Assembly (NCBI RefSeq): GCF_013372205.1
Contig: NZ_CP053831.1
Location: forward strand, 992,001-1,056,000
Reading direction: 5' to 3'
Source: Campylobacter mucosalis
GTDB lineage: Bacteria > Campylobacterota > Campylobacteria > Campylobacterales > Campylobacteraceae
DNA length: 64,000 bases
Below the pieces are notes generated by a model. That model saw nothing but the letters and a program-made list of their open reading frames with translations. It was not told the DNA's origin and did not search any database. Below, piece by piece: positions 38,486-47,361 of this stretch (its first letter is position 1; each line of letters starts with the position of its first letter). A program made the translations under genes and the position numbers.

Positions 38486-39228
38486 CTGACCAAAGCCCTT
38501 TTAAATTCCACCAGCATTTGGGTGTCTGCTACTGCATTTAGATTAAAAATTTTATCAAAACCAGCAGAACAAAATCCAGGCTGACTAATCTCGTAACATA
38601 TTAAAATTTTAAAATATTCAACTATATTTTTTTCACTTGGTGGCAATGTTTTTAGATTAAAATCAAGCATTAAAGTAGTCGTAAAAAACAGCCCCTGGCT
38701 ATACATTTTCTCAAAAATTTCATCATAGCTTATGTCACAAATATCCAAAATGCCATCTACTGAATTTACAAAACTTACAAAAACGAGCTCAGCAAGTAAA
38801 ATATTTAACATCATAAGCGACGCAAGAGATGAATTTCTAGCACTTCTGTATCTTATTTGAGTTAAAATTTTATCCCAATGGCACAAAATTTTAGCATTTA
38901 ACTCTACCAATTTTATAGTACTTATGTCAAAAATTTCACACTTTTTTGGAAATTTTAAAAATAAAGCGTAAGAGTCTATTATAGAATTTAACAAATTTAC
39001 ATCTAGTTGCTCAGCTATAATCCTAACATCTTTACTGCCTATATCTACGTAAAAATCCGCATTTCTGAGCATAGTAAGAAAATAAATAACAAATTCTCTA
39101 TCTAAAGCAAGCAACCCTATCGCCTCTTTTGGTTTTTTAGCAGACATCAGAGCTTTAACTTGTTTGATATTTTCTGGTACAAAACCGATATGTTCGATTA
39201 TTTTATCTATTTGAGATTTTGACAGCAT
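38482..39228 (-). CDS. divergent HDOD-like regulatory protein
   Basis: The 248-residue helical protein, read from the ATG at 39228 (AAGGACT upstream), resembles a diverged HDOD domain in its first half: EAIGLLALDREFVIYFLTMLRNADFYV, followed by VRIIAEQLDVNLLNSIID. The rest is helical without a recognisable motif. It is co-translated with the STAS/CheX-like gene, suggesting a two-component regulatory unit of unknown output. A TTG seven codons upstream is a less likely start. Confidence 0.5.
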   Translation of the reverse strand: MLSKSQIDKIIEHIGFVPENIKQVKALMSAKKPKEAIGLLALDREFVIYFLTMLRNADFYVDIGSKDVRIIAEQLDVNLLNSIIDSYALFLKFPKKCEIFDISTIKLVELNAKILCHWDKILTQIRYRSARNSSLASLMMLNILLAELVFVSFVNSVDGILDICDISYDEIFEKMYSQGLFFTTTLMLDFNLKTLPPSEKNIVEYFKILICYEISQPGFCSAGFDKIFNLNAVADTQMLVEFKRALVR

Positions 39229-39350
39229 AGTCCTTAAACTTAAACGCAATGTAAATTTTGTCTAATTCTATCCAAAAGCCACACAAAAAGCAAATTAAAT
39301 TTTAATAAATACCAAAATACTACAATTTAAGCATTATTTTTGTTTTTTTT

Positions 39351-39359
39351 TGATATTAT
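39351..39359 (+). promoter_or_regulatory. extended -10 promoter for rpmB
   Basis: TGA-TATTAT, 33 bases before the rpmB ATG, following a T-rich stretch. Confidence 0.6.
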
Positions 39360-39392
39360 CAGCCGAAAATTTTGTTTAATAAGGAATACATA

Positions 39393-39584
39393 ATGTCAAG
39401 AAGATGTGCTATAACAGGAAAAGGCGTAATGGTAGGCAATAACGTCAGCCACGCTAACAACAAGACAAAAAGAAGATTTTTGCCAAATCTTAGAACTATT
39501 CGTGTTGCGTTAGAAGACGGCTCTACAATGAAAATCAAAGTAGCTGCCTCTACACTAAGAACTATGAAGAAACAATCAAACTAA
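39393..39584 (+). CDS. rpmB: 50S ribosomal protein L28
   Basis: The 63-residue basic protein starts [29 protein letters not shown], the L28 signature. AAGGAATAC lies before the ATG at 39393; a spurious in-frame ATG seven codons earlier lacks a ribosome site. The rpmB, rpe and dnaQ cluster recurs in C. jejuni. Confidence 0.97.
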   Translation: MSRRCAITGKGVMVGNNVSHANNKTKRRFLPNLRTIRVALEDGSTMKIKVAASTLRTMKKQSN

Positions 39585-39606
39585 TGACCACGCCAAAGAG
39601 GAATTT

Positions 39607-40737
39607 ATGGCTTTTCTGACAAGGCTTAAAAAATTCCTCCAATGGCAAAACTCCACAAAACCTGAAATAAATCTCAACACAGAGCTATACGAACAGCTAA
39701 AGCCATTTAGATTACCGCTCATCTCGGTTGTAATGATGATGATGTTTGGTACGCTAGGATACGTCTTTATAGATAATTTTTCACTGATGGACGCTATCTA
39801 TCAAGCGGGTATGACCTTTACAACCGTTGGTTTTACAGAGGTTGCACCTATATCTACGCAGGGTAGAATTTTTACGATAGTTTTTATTCTGCTTGGCTTT
39901 ATGGTCTTTACATTTTCAATAGGTCTATTAATCGAAGTTTTAAAAAAGGGTTCGCTTATTGCTATCTTAAAGGAGAGAAGTATGCTTTATAAAATCGCTC
40001 GTTTAAAAAATCACTTTGTAATCTGCTATCACAACCTATACACAATCGAGCTTAGTGCACAATTTAGAGAAAATCACATACCATTTGTAGTTGTAGATGA
40101 TAGAGATGATTTGGCTGAACTGGCAGAAAAATACAAATACCCATATTTTATAAAGGCTCAACCGCACACCAAAACGGCATTTTTAAAAACTCATCTCTCA
40201 AGTGCAAAAGGACTTATAACCTTAAGCCCAAACATAGCTGACAATATCGCACTCATCGCCTCTGTAAGGCTTTATGAAAAAGAGATAGGAAGAAGTAAAT
40301 CATATTTTGTGATGACAAACTCAGATAATGAAGACGATACTGAACGCTTAAAAAAACTTGGTGCAGATAACGTAGTAAGCCCGTCAAAACTAGTTGCCCA
40401 GCGTCTTAGTGCGATGAGTGTGCGTCCAGATATGGAGAATTTGCTTGAGCAATTTTTATACAAAAAAGACTCTCCGATAGATATAGAGGAAATTTTAGTC
40501 CCGGACTATTCATGGGTACGATTTAAAAGGCTAAAAGAAACACACTTAAGAAACATCACAAACGCTGATGTCGTTGGAATATCGGATATGAATAACAAAT
40601 TTACACCTATGCCAAGTGGTGACACGCTTATCGGAACAGGCACAAAACTGCTAGTTATCGGTACAGCTACTGGCATAAGAGCCACAAAACGCGTCATTAA
40701 AAGCAAACACAGACCAGAGGAATTTAAATATGTATGA
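39607..40737 (+). CDS. potassium channel family protein with RCK domains
   Basis: The 376-residue protein has two membrane helices flanking a pore loop with filter TTVGFTEV (residues about 72-79), then two RCK (TrkA-N/TrkA-C) regions. The typical TVGYGD filter is altered, and the RCK nucleotide loop GxGxxG is replaced by CYHNLY. A K+ or related cation channel is likely, but with unusual selectivity and gating. Its end overlaps argJ by eight bases. Confidence 0.82.
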   Translation: MAFLTRLKKFLQWQNSTKPEINLNTELYEQLKPFRLPLISVVMMMMFGTLGYVFIDNFSLMDAIYQAGMTFTTVGFTEVAPISTQGRIFTIVFILLGFMVFTFSIGLLIEVLKKGSLIAILKERSMLYKIARLKNHFVICYHNLYTIELSAQFRENHIPFVVVDDRDDLAELAEKYKYPYFIKAQPHTKTAFLKTHLSSAKGLITLSPNIADNIALIASVRLYEKEIGRSKSYFVMTNSDNEDDTERLKKLGADNVVSPSKLVAQRLSAMSVRPDMENLLEQFLYKKDSPIDIEEILVPDYSWVRFKRLKETHLRNITNADVVGISDMNNKFTPMPSGDTLIGTGTKLLVIGTATGIRATKRVIKSKHRPEEFKYV

Positions 40738-41914
40738 AATTAAAAAACTAGAAAATGGACTTGAAAATATAGATGGATTTTACTTTGACGGCGTAAATTC
40801 TGGCTTTAAAAAAGATGGCAACGATCTTGGATTTATAAGAAGCGATGAAGCAGTCGATGTGTCAGCCATTTTTACTAGCAATAAATTTCCAGCCGCACCT
40901 ATTAGACATTTTTTAAAATATCCAAAAAATTTTAAAACAAATTTTATACTGCTAAACTCAAAAAATGCAAACTCTATGACTGGCGAAGCTGGTGTTAAAG
41001 ACATAGATGAAATTTTTACTGCTCTTGGTAAAAAAATTGCCCTTATAAATCCTATAATGAGTTCAACTGGTGTTATAGGCTACAGACTTAATAAAGAAAA
41101 AATTACAAAAGGTCTTAAGAATTTAAATTTCACAAAAAGAGATAGTAACGCCGTAGTAAACGCGATAATGACAACTGATAGCTTTAAAAAAGAGTTGGCT
41201 TACGAGATAAATTTGACAAACAAAGGCAAATTTAAAATAGCAGCTATCTGCAAAGGTGCTGGTATGATAAACCCTGCTCTAGCCACTATGCTCTGTTTTA
41301 TCTTAACAGACGCAGATATAGCAAAAGAGGATATGGACGAGCTTTTAAAACAGAGCGTTTTGACAAGCTTTAACGCTGTTAGTGTTGACGGAGATACATC
41401 TACAAACGACACTGTTATGCTTTTAAGCTCCAAAAAAAGTGGCGTGTATGACAAACAAGCGTTTAAAGATGTGCTAAATTTAATAACAAAAGAGCTTGCC
41501 ATAATGCTAGTAAAAGACGGAGAGGGTGCGACAAAGGTTGTTGAGTTTAAAGTAAAAGGTGCAAAAGATGATAAACAAGCACAAACCGCGGCAAAAGCCC
41601 TGGCAAACTCACTGCTTGTCAAAACAGCCATATTTGGCGAAGATCCAAACTGGGGCAGAATCGCCTCAACCATAGGTGCTAGCGGGATAGAATGCGACGA
41701 AGAGAAGCTATCTATATACTACGATGATGTTTTAGTTTATAGCAAAGATTTTAAAGAGCTAGATAAATACAGAGAGAGCTTAGCACACGACGTTATGAAA
41801 AAGCCAAGCTACACTATAACATGCAACATAGGTATAGCAAACTCTTGCTTTAGTGCTTATGGATGTGATTTGGGTCATAAATATGTAAGCATAAACGCCG
41901 ACTACCGCTCGTAA
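40730..41914 (+). CDS. argJ: bifunctional glutamate N-acetyltransferase/ornithine acetyltransferase
   Basis: ArgJ recycles the acetyl group in arginine synthesis. The 394-residue precursor self-cleaves before a threonine in KGAGMINPALATMLCFILTDA, where the new N-terminal Thr is the nucleophile. Other blocks are NSKNANSMTGEAGVKD, MTTDSF and ATKVVEF. Overlaps the channel gene. Confidence 0.95.
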   Translation: MYEIKKLENGLENIDGFYFDGVNSGFKKDGNDLGFIRSDEAVDVSAIFTSNKFPAAPIRHFLKYPKNFKTNFILLNSKNANSMTGEAGVKDIDEIFTALGKKIALINPIMSSTGVIGYRLNKEKITKGLKNLNFTKRDSNAVVNAIMTTDSFKKELAYEINLTNKGKFKIAAICKGAGMINPALATMLCFILTDADIAKEDMDELLKQSVLTSFNAVSVDGDTSTNDTVMLLSSKKSGVYDKQAFKDVLNLITKELAIMLVKDGEGATKVVEFKVKGAKDDKQAQTAAKALANSLLVKTAIFGEDPNWGRIASTIGASGIECDEEKLSIYYDDVLVYSKDFKELDKYRESLAHDVMKKPSYTITCNIGIANSCFSAYGCDLGHKYVSINADYRS

Positions 41915-41927
41915 GAGCGTAGTTGCG

Positions 41928-42008
41928 TTAAAATGAAATTTTCTTAATCAATGCAAAAACGATAACACAAACTAAAAAAATACCAACTAAAATAGCATAA
42001 TCTAACAT
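41928..42008 (-). CDS. 26-residue single-pass membrane peptide
   Basis: A short ORF in the argJ-ppk1 gap encodes 26 residues: MLDYAI, then a hydrophobic run of about 16 residues, ending KKISF. GGAG sits five bases before the ATG on the minus strand. Size, ribosome site and a complete hydrophobic helix suggest a real small membrane protein, but nothing identifies its role. Confidence 0.5.
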   Translation of the reverse strand: MLDYAILVGIFLVCVIVFALIKKISF

Positions 42009-42084
42009 AAAAGCTCCGTTTTTACCACGTATTGTAGCTAAAAATCTCAACTTTATCAAATTTGTTTTAATTTTATTACATTTT

Positions 42085-42093
42085 TGATAAAAT
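42085..42093 (+). promoter_or_regulatory. extended -10 promoter for ppk1
   Basis: TGA-TAAAAT, 20 bases before the ppk1 ATG. Confidence 0.6.
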
Positions 42094-42113
42094 TAAACAA
42101 AAAGGAGAAAAAT

Positions 42114-44198
42114 ATGTCAAACAACACTCTTTTTATCAATAGAGAGCTAAGTTGGCTCAGGTTTAACTCACGTGTTTTAGCACAATGTCAAAAAGATATA
42201 CCGCTACTTGAAAAGCTAAAATTTCTAGCCATTTATAGCACAAATTTAGATGAGTTTTATATGATACGAATCGCTGGACTAAAACAACTATTTGCTGCTG
42301 GTGTTACAATTAGCGGTAGCGATGAGATGAGTCCACTTGAGCAGTTAAGAGAGATACGAAAATATCTACAAGATGAGCAAAAGGTTTTAGAAAACCACTA
42401 TCTAACCACAAAAGACGCACTCGCTAAAGAGGGGCTATTTATAAAAAATTATGAGGAGCTTGATGATATTTTAAAATCTCGTTGCGATGAGTATTTTTTC
42501 TCAAATATCTTACCTGTTATAGTCCCTATAGCGGTTGATGCTACGCACCCGTTCCCGCATTTAAATAACCTTAGCTTCTCACTGGCTGTAAAGTTAGCAG
42601 ACATATCTCATCCTGAAATTTTAAAATATGGAATGATACGAATTTCTCGCGTTTTACCTAGATTTCATCAACCAGAAGAAAACGTGTATGTCCCGATAGA
42701 AACCATCGTTCATCGTCACGCTGAAGAAATTTTCCCTGGATATCGGCTTATTAGCTCTTGTGCTTTTAGAGTGACAAGAAACGCAGATATCGTCATAGAA
42801 GAGGAGGAGGCAGATGACTTTATGATGATACTTGAGCAAGGGCTAAAACTACGCAGAAAAGGTGCTTTTGTGCGTATGCAAATCGCTCAAGACGCCGATG
42901 AGGATATACTTGAGTTTTTAAACTCACATATGAAAATTTTTCATAAGGATATCTATTTTTCAAATGTCCCGCTCACGCTAAATTCACTATGGCAAATAGC
43001 TTCAAATAAGGATTTTATAAACCTTAGCCTACCACTTTACACACCAAAAACACTTCCACCTTTTGGGGAAAATGTAAGTATTTTTGACGCAATAGACAAA
43101 GAAGATGTGTTGCTCTTGCACCCTTATGAGAGCTTTGATCCGGTTGTTCAGTTTATAAAAGAGGCGAGTAAAGACCCAAAAGTCATATCAATACGTATGA
43201 CTCTTTACAGAGTTGATAAAAGCTCACCAATTATTCAAAGTCTCATAGATGCCGCAAGTGACGGCAAACAAGTAACCGTAATGGTCGAGCTAAAGGCTAG
43301 GTTTGATGAAGAAAACAATCTTCACTGGGCAAAAGCATTAGAGGACGCTGGAGCACACGTAATATACGGCATTACAGGCTTTAAGGTTCACGCAAAAGTT
43401 TCTCAAATAATACGCCAAATAGGCGATAAGCTGAAATTTTATATGCACATAGGCACTGGAAATTACAACGCAAATTCTGCTAAAATTTATACTGATATTA
43501 GTTTTTTTACAAGTCGCAAAGAGTTTGCAAGCGATACAACAACGTTTTTTCATATTCTCTCAGGATACAACAAAAATCGTCGCTTAGAAACACTCAGTAT
43601 GTCGCCGTTGCAAATAAAAGAACGCATAATACAAAAGATTAAATTTGAAGCAAGTAAGGGCGATCAAGGACGCATTATAGCCAAAATGAACGCTCTTGTT
43701 GATTCTGACGTTATCCACGAGCTTAGCCTTGCTTCAAATGCTGGAGTTAAGATAGATCTCATAGTGCGTGGAATTTGCTGTTTAAGACCTGGTATAGTTG
43801 GCAAAAGCGAAAACATAAGAGTGCGTTCAATCGTCGGAAAATACCTAGAACACGCTAGAATTTTATATTTTAAACACTCAGAACCAAGAGTTTATATCTC
43901 AAGTGCTGACTGGATGCCACGAAATTTAGAAAGACGACTTGAGCTTATGAGTCCTATATTTGAAAGGCGTTTACAAGATAGATTACTAGAGGTGCTAGAG
44001 CTTCAGCTAAATGATAATGAACTAGCATTTGAACTAGATAGCTCAGGCGAATATACAAAGGTTAAAAGCGGACAAAAAGTAATCAATAGTCACGAAATTT
44101 TAGAAAACTATATGAATAAAATTTACAAATCACTAAAAAAAGATACAGATAAAGCAAAAGTTGATCTTGTGGCAACTAAATTTCTAAAAGAAGGATAA
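42114..44198 (+). CDS. ppk1: polyphosphate kinase 1
   Basis: PPK1 makes inorganic polyphosphate from ATP. From the ATG at 42114 (AAGGAGAAAAAT upstream) the product has about 694 residues: [16 protein letters not shown] (N domain), [41 protein letters not shown] with [11 protein letters not shown] (catalytic His region), and [23 protein letters not shown]. The C-terminal [19 protein letters not shown] block is also present. A start ten codons earlier (42084) lies inside the promoter. Confidence 0.97.
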   Translation: MSNNTLFINRELSWLRFNSRVLAQCQKDIPLLEKLKFLAIYSTNLDEFYMIRIAGLKQLFAAGVTISGSDEMSPLEQLREIRKYLQDEQKVLENHYLTTKDALAKEGLFIKNYEELDDILKSRCDEYFFSNILPVIVPIAVDATHPFPHLNNLSFSLAVKLADISHPEILKYGMIRISRVLPRFHQPEENVYVPIETIVHRHAEEIFPGYRLISSCAFRVTRNADIVIEEEEADDFMMILEQGLKLRRKGAFVRMQIAQDADEDILEFLNSHMKIFHKDIYFSNVPLTLNSLWQIASNKDFINLSLPLYTPKTLPPFGENVSIFDAIDKEDVLLLHPYESFDPVVQFIKEASKDPKVISIRMTLYRVDKSSPIIQSLIDAASDGKQVTVMVELKARFDEENNLHWAKALEDAGAHVIYGITGFKVHAKVSQIIRQIGDKLKFYMHIGTGNYNANSAKIYTDISFFTSRKEFASDTTTFFHILSGYNKNRRLETLSMSPLQIKERIIQKIKFEASKGDQGRIIAKMNALVDSDVIHELSLASNAGVKIDLIVRGICCLRPGIVGKSENIRVRSIVGKYLEHARILYFKHSEPRVYISSADWMPRNLERRLELMSPIFERRLQDRLLEVLELQLNDNELAFELDSSGEYTKVKSGQKVINSHEILENYMNKIYKSLKKDTDKAKVDLVATKFLKEG

Positions 44199-44202
44199 AA
44201 AG

Positions 44203-44279
44203 TGGCGCAGCGGACGGGGCTCGAACCCGCGACCTCCGCCGTGACAGGGCGGCATTCTAACCAACTGAACTACCGCTGC
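44203..44279 (-). tRNA. tRNA-Asp (GTC), copy 2 in transcription order
   Basis: 77-base tRNA with encoded CCA. Acceptor GCAGCGG pairs with CCGCTGC, discriminator G; anticodon loop CTGTCAC gives GTC. Confidence 0.95.
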
Positions 44280-44342
44280 ACCGAAAAAAGTTAAGTAAGC
44301 ACTTACGGTGGCTAATCACCTAAATATTACGCGAAAGCGTGA

Positions 44343-44418
44343 TGGTGGTCGCTATAAGACTCGAACTTATGACATCCACCTTGTAAGGGTGGCGCTCTAC
44401 CAACTGAGCTAAGCGACC
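44343..44418 (-). tRNA. tRNA-Val (TAC)
   Basis: 76-base tRNA with encoded CCA; acceptor GGTCGCT/AGCGACC; anticodon loop CTTACAA gives TAC. Confidence 0.95.
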
Positions 44419-44433
44419 TAACCTACTTAATAA

Positions 44434-44509
44434 TGGCGACCCTTAGAGGATTTGAACCTCTGTTTCTACATAGAGAAAGTAGAGTCCTGAGCCACTAGAC
44501 GAAAGGGTC
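44434..44509 (-). tRNA. tRNA-Glu, anticodon loop atypical
   Basis: 76-base tRNA with encoded CCA, acceptor GACCCTT/AAGGGTC and D-arm start TCGTCTAG, typical of tRNA-Glu. Counting the anticodon arm by standard positions gives loop TTCTCTA with a T-T mismatch at 31-39, so position 34-36 reads CTC rather than TTC and position 37 is a pyrimidine. Glu identity is favoured, but the anticodon is uncertain. Confidence 0.8.
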
Positions 44510-44525
44510 ATAAAAACCCAAAAAG

Positions 44526-44601
44526 TGGTGTCCTGTGCTGGATTCGAACCAGCGGCCCCCTCATTAAAAGTGAGATGCTCTACCTGCTGAGCTAACAAGA
44601 C
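44526..44601 (-). tRNA. tRNA-Lys (TTT)
   Basis: 76-base tRNA with encoded CCA; acceptor GTCTTGT/ACAGGAC; anticodon loop CTTTTAA gives TTT. Confidence 0.95.
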
Positions 44602-44606
44602 AGAAG

Positions 44607-44683
44607 TGGCGCAGCGGACGGGGCTCGAACCCGCGACCTCCGCCGTGACAGGGCGGCATTCTAACCAACTGAACTACCGCTGC
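44607..44683 (-). tRNA. tRNA-Asp (GTC), promoter-proximal copy
   Basis: Identical to the gene at 44203-44279, shifted by 404 bases. Confidence 0.95.
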
Positions 44684-44746
44684 ACCGAAAAAAGTTAAGT
44701 AAGCACTTACGGTGGCTAATCACCTAAATATTACGCGAAAGCGTGA

Positions 44747-44822
44747 TGGTGGTCGCTATAAGACTCGAACTTATGACATCCACCTTGTAAGGGTGGCGCT
44801 CTACCAACTGAGCTAAGCGACC
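44747..44822 (-). tRNA. tRNA-Val (TAC), promoter-proximal copy
   Basis: Identical to the gene at 44343-44418, shifted by 404 bases. Confidence 0.95.
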
Positions 44823-44837
44823 TAACCTACTTAATAA

Positions 44838-44913
44838 TGGCGACCCTTAGAGGATTTGAACCTCTGTTTCTACATAGAGAAAGTAGAGTCCTGAGCCACT
44901 AGACGAAAGGGTC
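44838..44913 (-). tRNA. tRNA-Glu, anticodon loop atypical, promoter-proximal copy
   Basis: Identical to the gene at 44434-44509, including the unusual anticodon loop, so the oddity is not a single-copy read error. Confidence 0.8.
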
Positions 44914-44929
44914 ATAAAAACCCAAAAAG

Positions 44930-45005
44930 TGGTGTCCTGTGCTGGATTCGAACCAGCGGCCCCCTCATTAAAAGTGAGATGCTCTACCTGCTGAGCTAAC
45001 AAGAC
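44930..45005 (-). tRNA. tRNA-Lys (TTT), promoter-proximal copy
   Basis: Identical to the gene at 44526-44601. First gene after the promoter at 45030-45058. Confidence 0.95.
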
Positions 45006-45029
45006 AAAATAAACAAAATTGAAGTTGGG

Positions 45030-45058
45030 ATTATACAAAAAAGTTTAGCTTTTGTCAA
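45030..45058 (-). promoter_or_regulatory. consensus sigma-70 promoter of the tRNA array
   Basis: On the minus strand TTGACA (45058-45053), a 17-base spacer, then TATAAT (45035-45030). This exact consensus is rare in this AT-rich genome and fits a strong stable-RNA promoter. It would drive all eight tRNAs, since none is seen between the two copies. Confidence 0.88.
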
Positions 45059-45193
45059 GTTTTTTACAAAACTAACAAAAATAAATTTAATAAAATCATG
45101 GTAGTGACTATTTTATCCTTATCAAAGAAAAGTTTATATATAATTTAAACGATAAATTTACGAAAAAATCATAATTTATTCAAAAGGCTTTTT

Positions 45194-46342
45194 ATGCATA
45201 CTAGCACAGATGTTTTTGTTTGGGGCAAGGAATTTGAAACAAATGTAAAAAAGATAGACTCTGATCACAGATATCTCATAGAGCTTATAAATTCCCTAGG
45301 TAGAAAACTCTCTATGGTAAAGGTTACGATAGATGACATTGATCCAATTTTTAAAGAGCTTGTTGGTTATTCAAGGTATCACTTTGCTGGAGAAGAAGCG
45401 ATAATGAAAAATGCTGGTGTTGATATACGCCACATAAAAGAGCATGTTCAAGCACACAAAAATTTCATCGAAGAGGTAACATCGCAGTATAAAAGCATAA
45501 ACATTCAAAATATACAAAAAAGCGCGAAGTCCCTGCTTGATTTTTTAGTTCAGTGGCTTACATTTCACATACTTGGCATAGATAAAAATTTAACCGCCCA
45601 AATAAGGCTCATAGAGTCAGGATACTCTCCAGAAGACGCATTTGTCGAGATTAACGGCATAAATCACGAGCAAATAGATACGCTAGTTAAGTCATTTAAT
45701 GGAATTTTTGGAGTATTAATGAGATATAACGATGAGCTTTTGACGCTTAAAAAATCTCTTGAGGACACAGTCGAGCAGAGGACAAAAGAGCTAAAAGAGG
45801 CAAATTTAGAGTTAGAAAAGGTAAATAAAAAGCTAGAACACATAGCGATGACTGATCAACTAACCGGACTAGCTAACAGGCATAAAATGCTAAACGAGCT
45901 TGATAATTGCTGGCAAAATTTCAAACAAAATGGGATTAAATTTTCATTTTTAATGTTTGACCTTGATAATTTTAAAATCATTAATGATACCTTTGGTCAT
46001 GATGCAGGAGATAAGATATTAAATATATTTTCACAAGCATTATTGCACAATGTAAGAACCGATGATGTTGTGTGTAGAATGGGCGGAGATGAGTTTTTGA
46101 TAGTCTGTCCAAATACAGATAAAAATGGAGCAAAGATAATTGCTGATAAGATTTATCAAAGTATAGAAAATTTATTTGTAGAATTTGGCAAAAGCGGATG
46201 GCATGGATCTGCGAGCATTGGTGTTGCCTGTGTTGATGAAACTATGAGTAGTAAAGAAGATATGATAAAAAAAGTTGACAATGCAATGTATAAAGCAAAA
46301 CAAAATGGGAAAAATCAAATTTTTATACATGATAGCAATTAA
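45194..46342 (+). CDS. hemerythrin-GGDEF diguanylate cyclase
   Basis: The 382-residue cytosolic protein joins an N-terminal bacteriohemerythrin domain (about 1-140) with iron ligands in DSDHRYL, YHFAGEEAIM, HIKEHVQAHKNF and TFHILGIDKNL to a short coiled coil (185-215) and a GGDEF domain. The GGDEF core has TDQLTGLANRHKML, FDLDNFKIINDTFGHDAGD and the active motif RMGGDEFLIV. The di-iron site binds oxygen, so this likely makes c-di-GMP in response to O2 or redox state, useful to a microaerophile. No membrane segment. Confidence 0.93.
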   Translation: MHTSTDVFVWGKEFETNVKKIDSDHRYLIELINSLGRKLSMVKVTIDDIDPIFKELVGYSRYHFAGEEAIMKNAGVDIRHIKEHVQAHKNFIEEVTSQYKSINIQNIQKSAKSLLDFLVQWLTFHILGIDKNLTAQIRLIESGYSPEDAFVEINGINHEQIDTLVKSFNGIFGVLMRYNDELLTLKKSLEDTVEQRTKELKEANLELEKVNKKLEHIAMTDQLTGLANRHKMLNELDNCWQNFKQNGIKFSFLMFDLDNFKIINDTFGHDAGDKILNIFSQALLHNVRTDDVVCRMGGDEFLIVCPNTDKNGAKIIADKIYQSIENLFVEFGKSGWHGSASIGVACVDETMSSKEDMIKKVDNAMYKAKQNGKNQIFIHDSN

Positions 46343-46393
46343 TTCTTTATTTAACCTGTCTAGTAGCCATTCTAGCTTATACTAGTAATAATT

Positions 46394-47359
46394 TTATAAC
46401 AATAGATTAAAATTTATTAAGAAAAGGTATGGTCTGTTTAATTTTGGTATCTTTTTTATTCGGCAACACTCTTTGAAGCGTTTATCCATTTTTGTTTTTA
46501 TAAATGGCGTGATAAAAATTAGATCATCTCTAACGCCGATTGCCATTTTGCCACTAATAACGCAGTCACTTAGGCAAATTTTTCTTTGATTCTCGCTCAT
46601 TAAAATACCAAAAATTTTAGCTACCTTATCAATGCCACGAAGTGCGTTTTTGTCATTTTTAACGACATAAAACTGCTCTTTTACTCGCTTTATTTTTGGC
46701 TCTAAATTCCTAACGTCTTCGTTTAAAAATTCAAAGCTTTTTTTAACGCCACTTTTAAATTTAGCCAAAAATGGCTCAGCAAATTCGTGTCTGAAAAAAT
46801 TTCGTTTATAGTCTGTTTTTAAATTAGTTTCATCAATAAAATACTCTAAATTTTGCCTGTTTAAAAAGCCTAAAAGCTCATCTTTGCTAACACCTAAAAG
46901 TGGGCGGATTAGCGTGAAATTCTCACGTCTTTCACACTCTTTCATACCGATAAGTTCACTAAGTCCTGCTCCTTTGCTAAGTTGCATTAAAAACCACTCA
47001 AAAAGGTCGTTTAGCTGGTGTGCTAGGATTAAATTTGTGTATCCGTGAGCTTTGCAAAGATTGTTAAAAAAGGCGTAACGCTCATCACGTGCATTTTTTT
47101 CAAAATTTTTAACGTCTAAAAAAACGCTTTTAGTGTGGCAAATTTTACTAAATTTCAGGGCTAAATTTTGTGCTTGTTTAACCTCATTTTTACTCTCTTT
47201 GCGAATGTTATAATCAACGATTGCAATGTCAAAATTTACACCCAAATCGTTTAAAATATAAAAAAGTGCCGTGCTATCAACGCCGTGAGAAAAGGCGAGT
47301 AGGTTTTTACCGCCTTTTAAAAGCTTTATGATTTGTGCTGAAATTTCTATCTTGCACAA
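46394..47359 (-). CDS. tilS: tRNA(Ile)-lysidine synthase
   Basis: TilS converts C34 of the AUA-reading tRNA-Ile to lysidine. The 321-residue protein has the PP-loop LLAFSHGVDSTALFYIL, AHQLNDLFEWFLMQL and RPLLGVSKDELLGFL. It is a short TilS without the C-terminal domains of E. coli. The start is TTG, two bases after the rimO stop. Confidence 0.92.
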   Translation of the reverse strand: MCKIEISAQIIKLLKGGKNLLAFSHGVDSTALFYILNDLGVNFDIAIVDYNIRKESKNEVKQAQNLALKFSKICHTKSVFLDVKNFEKNARDERYAFFNNLCKAHGYTNLILAHQLNDLFEWFLMQLSKGAGLSELIGMKECERRENFTLIRPLLGVSKDELLGFLNRQNLEYFIDETNLKTDYKRNFFRHEFAEPFLAKFKSGVKKSFEFLNEDVRNLEPKIKRVKEQFYVVKNDKNALRGIDKVAKIFGILMSENQRKICLSDCVISGKMAIGVRDDLIFITPFIKTKMDKRFKECCRIKKIPKLNRPYLFLINFNLLL

Positions 47360-47361
47360 GG

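Larger units (their letters stand above)
44201..45006 (-). repeat. tandem direct duplication of a four-tRNA cluster
   Basis: Two copies of a unit of about 402 bases (44201-44602 and 44605-45006, period 404) appear identical, each with tRNA-Lys, -Glu, -Val and -Asp in transcription order. Even the intergenic spacers with their small palindromes match. The gap from ppk1 to the hemerythrin gene holds these tRNAs and, to the right, their promoter. Confidence 0.92.

Noticed and set aside
39342-39351. T run before rpmB as a phase-variable tract
   Set aside because: Short A/T runs are frequent in this AT-rich genome and this one precedes an essential ribosomal gene's promoter.
41200-41673. 157-codon antisense frame within argJ
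   Set aside because: It lies fully inside a clear conserved gene and has no ribosome site or recognisable content.
41901-41922. Hairpin at the argJ stop as terminator
   Set aside because: A stem with a bulge can be drawn, but no T run follows, so I do not call it.
44201-45006. Possible CRISPR-like repeat array
   Set aside because: The repeats are whole tRNA genes with spacers, in just two copies; all eight fold as tRNAs.
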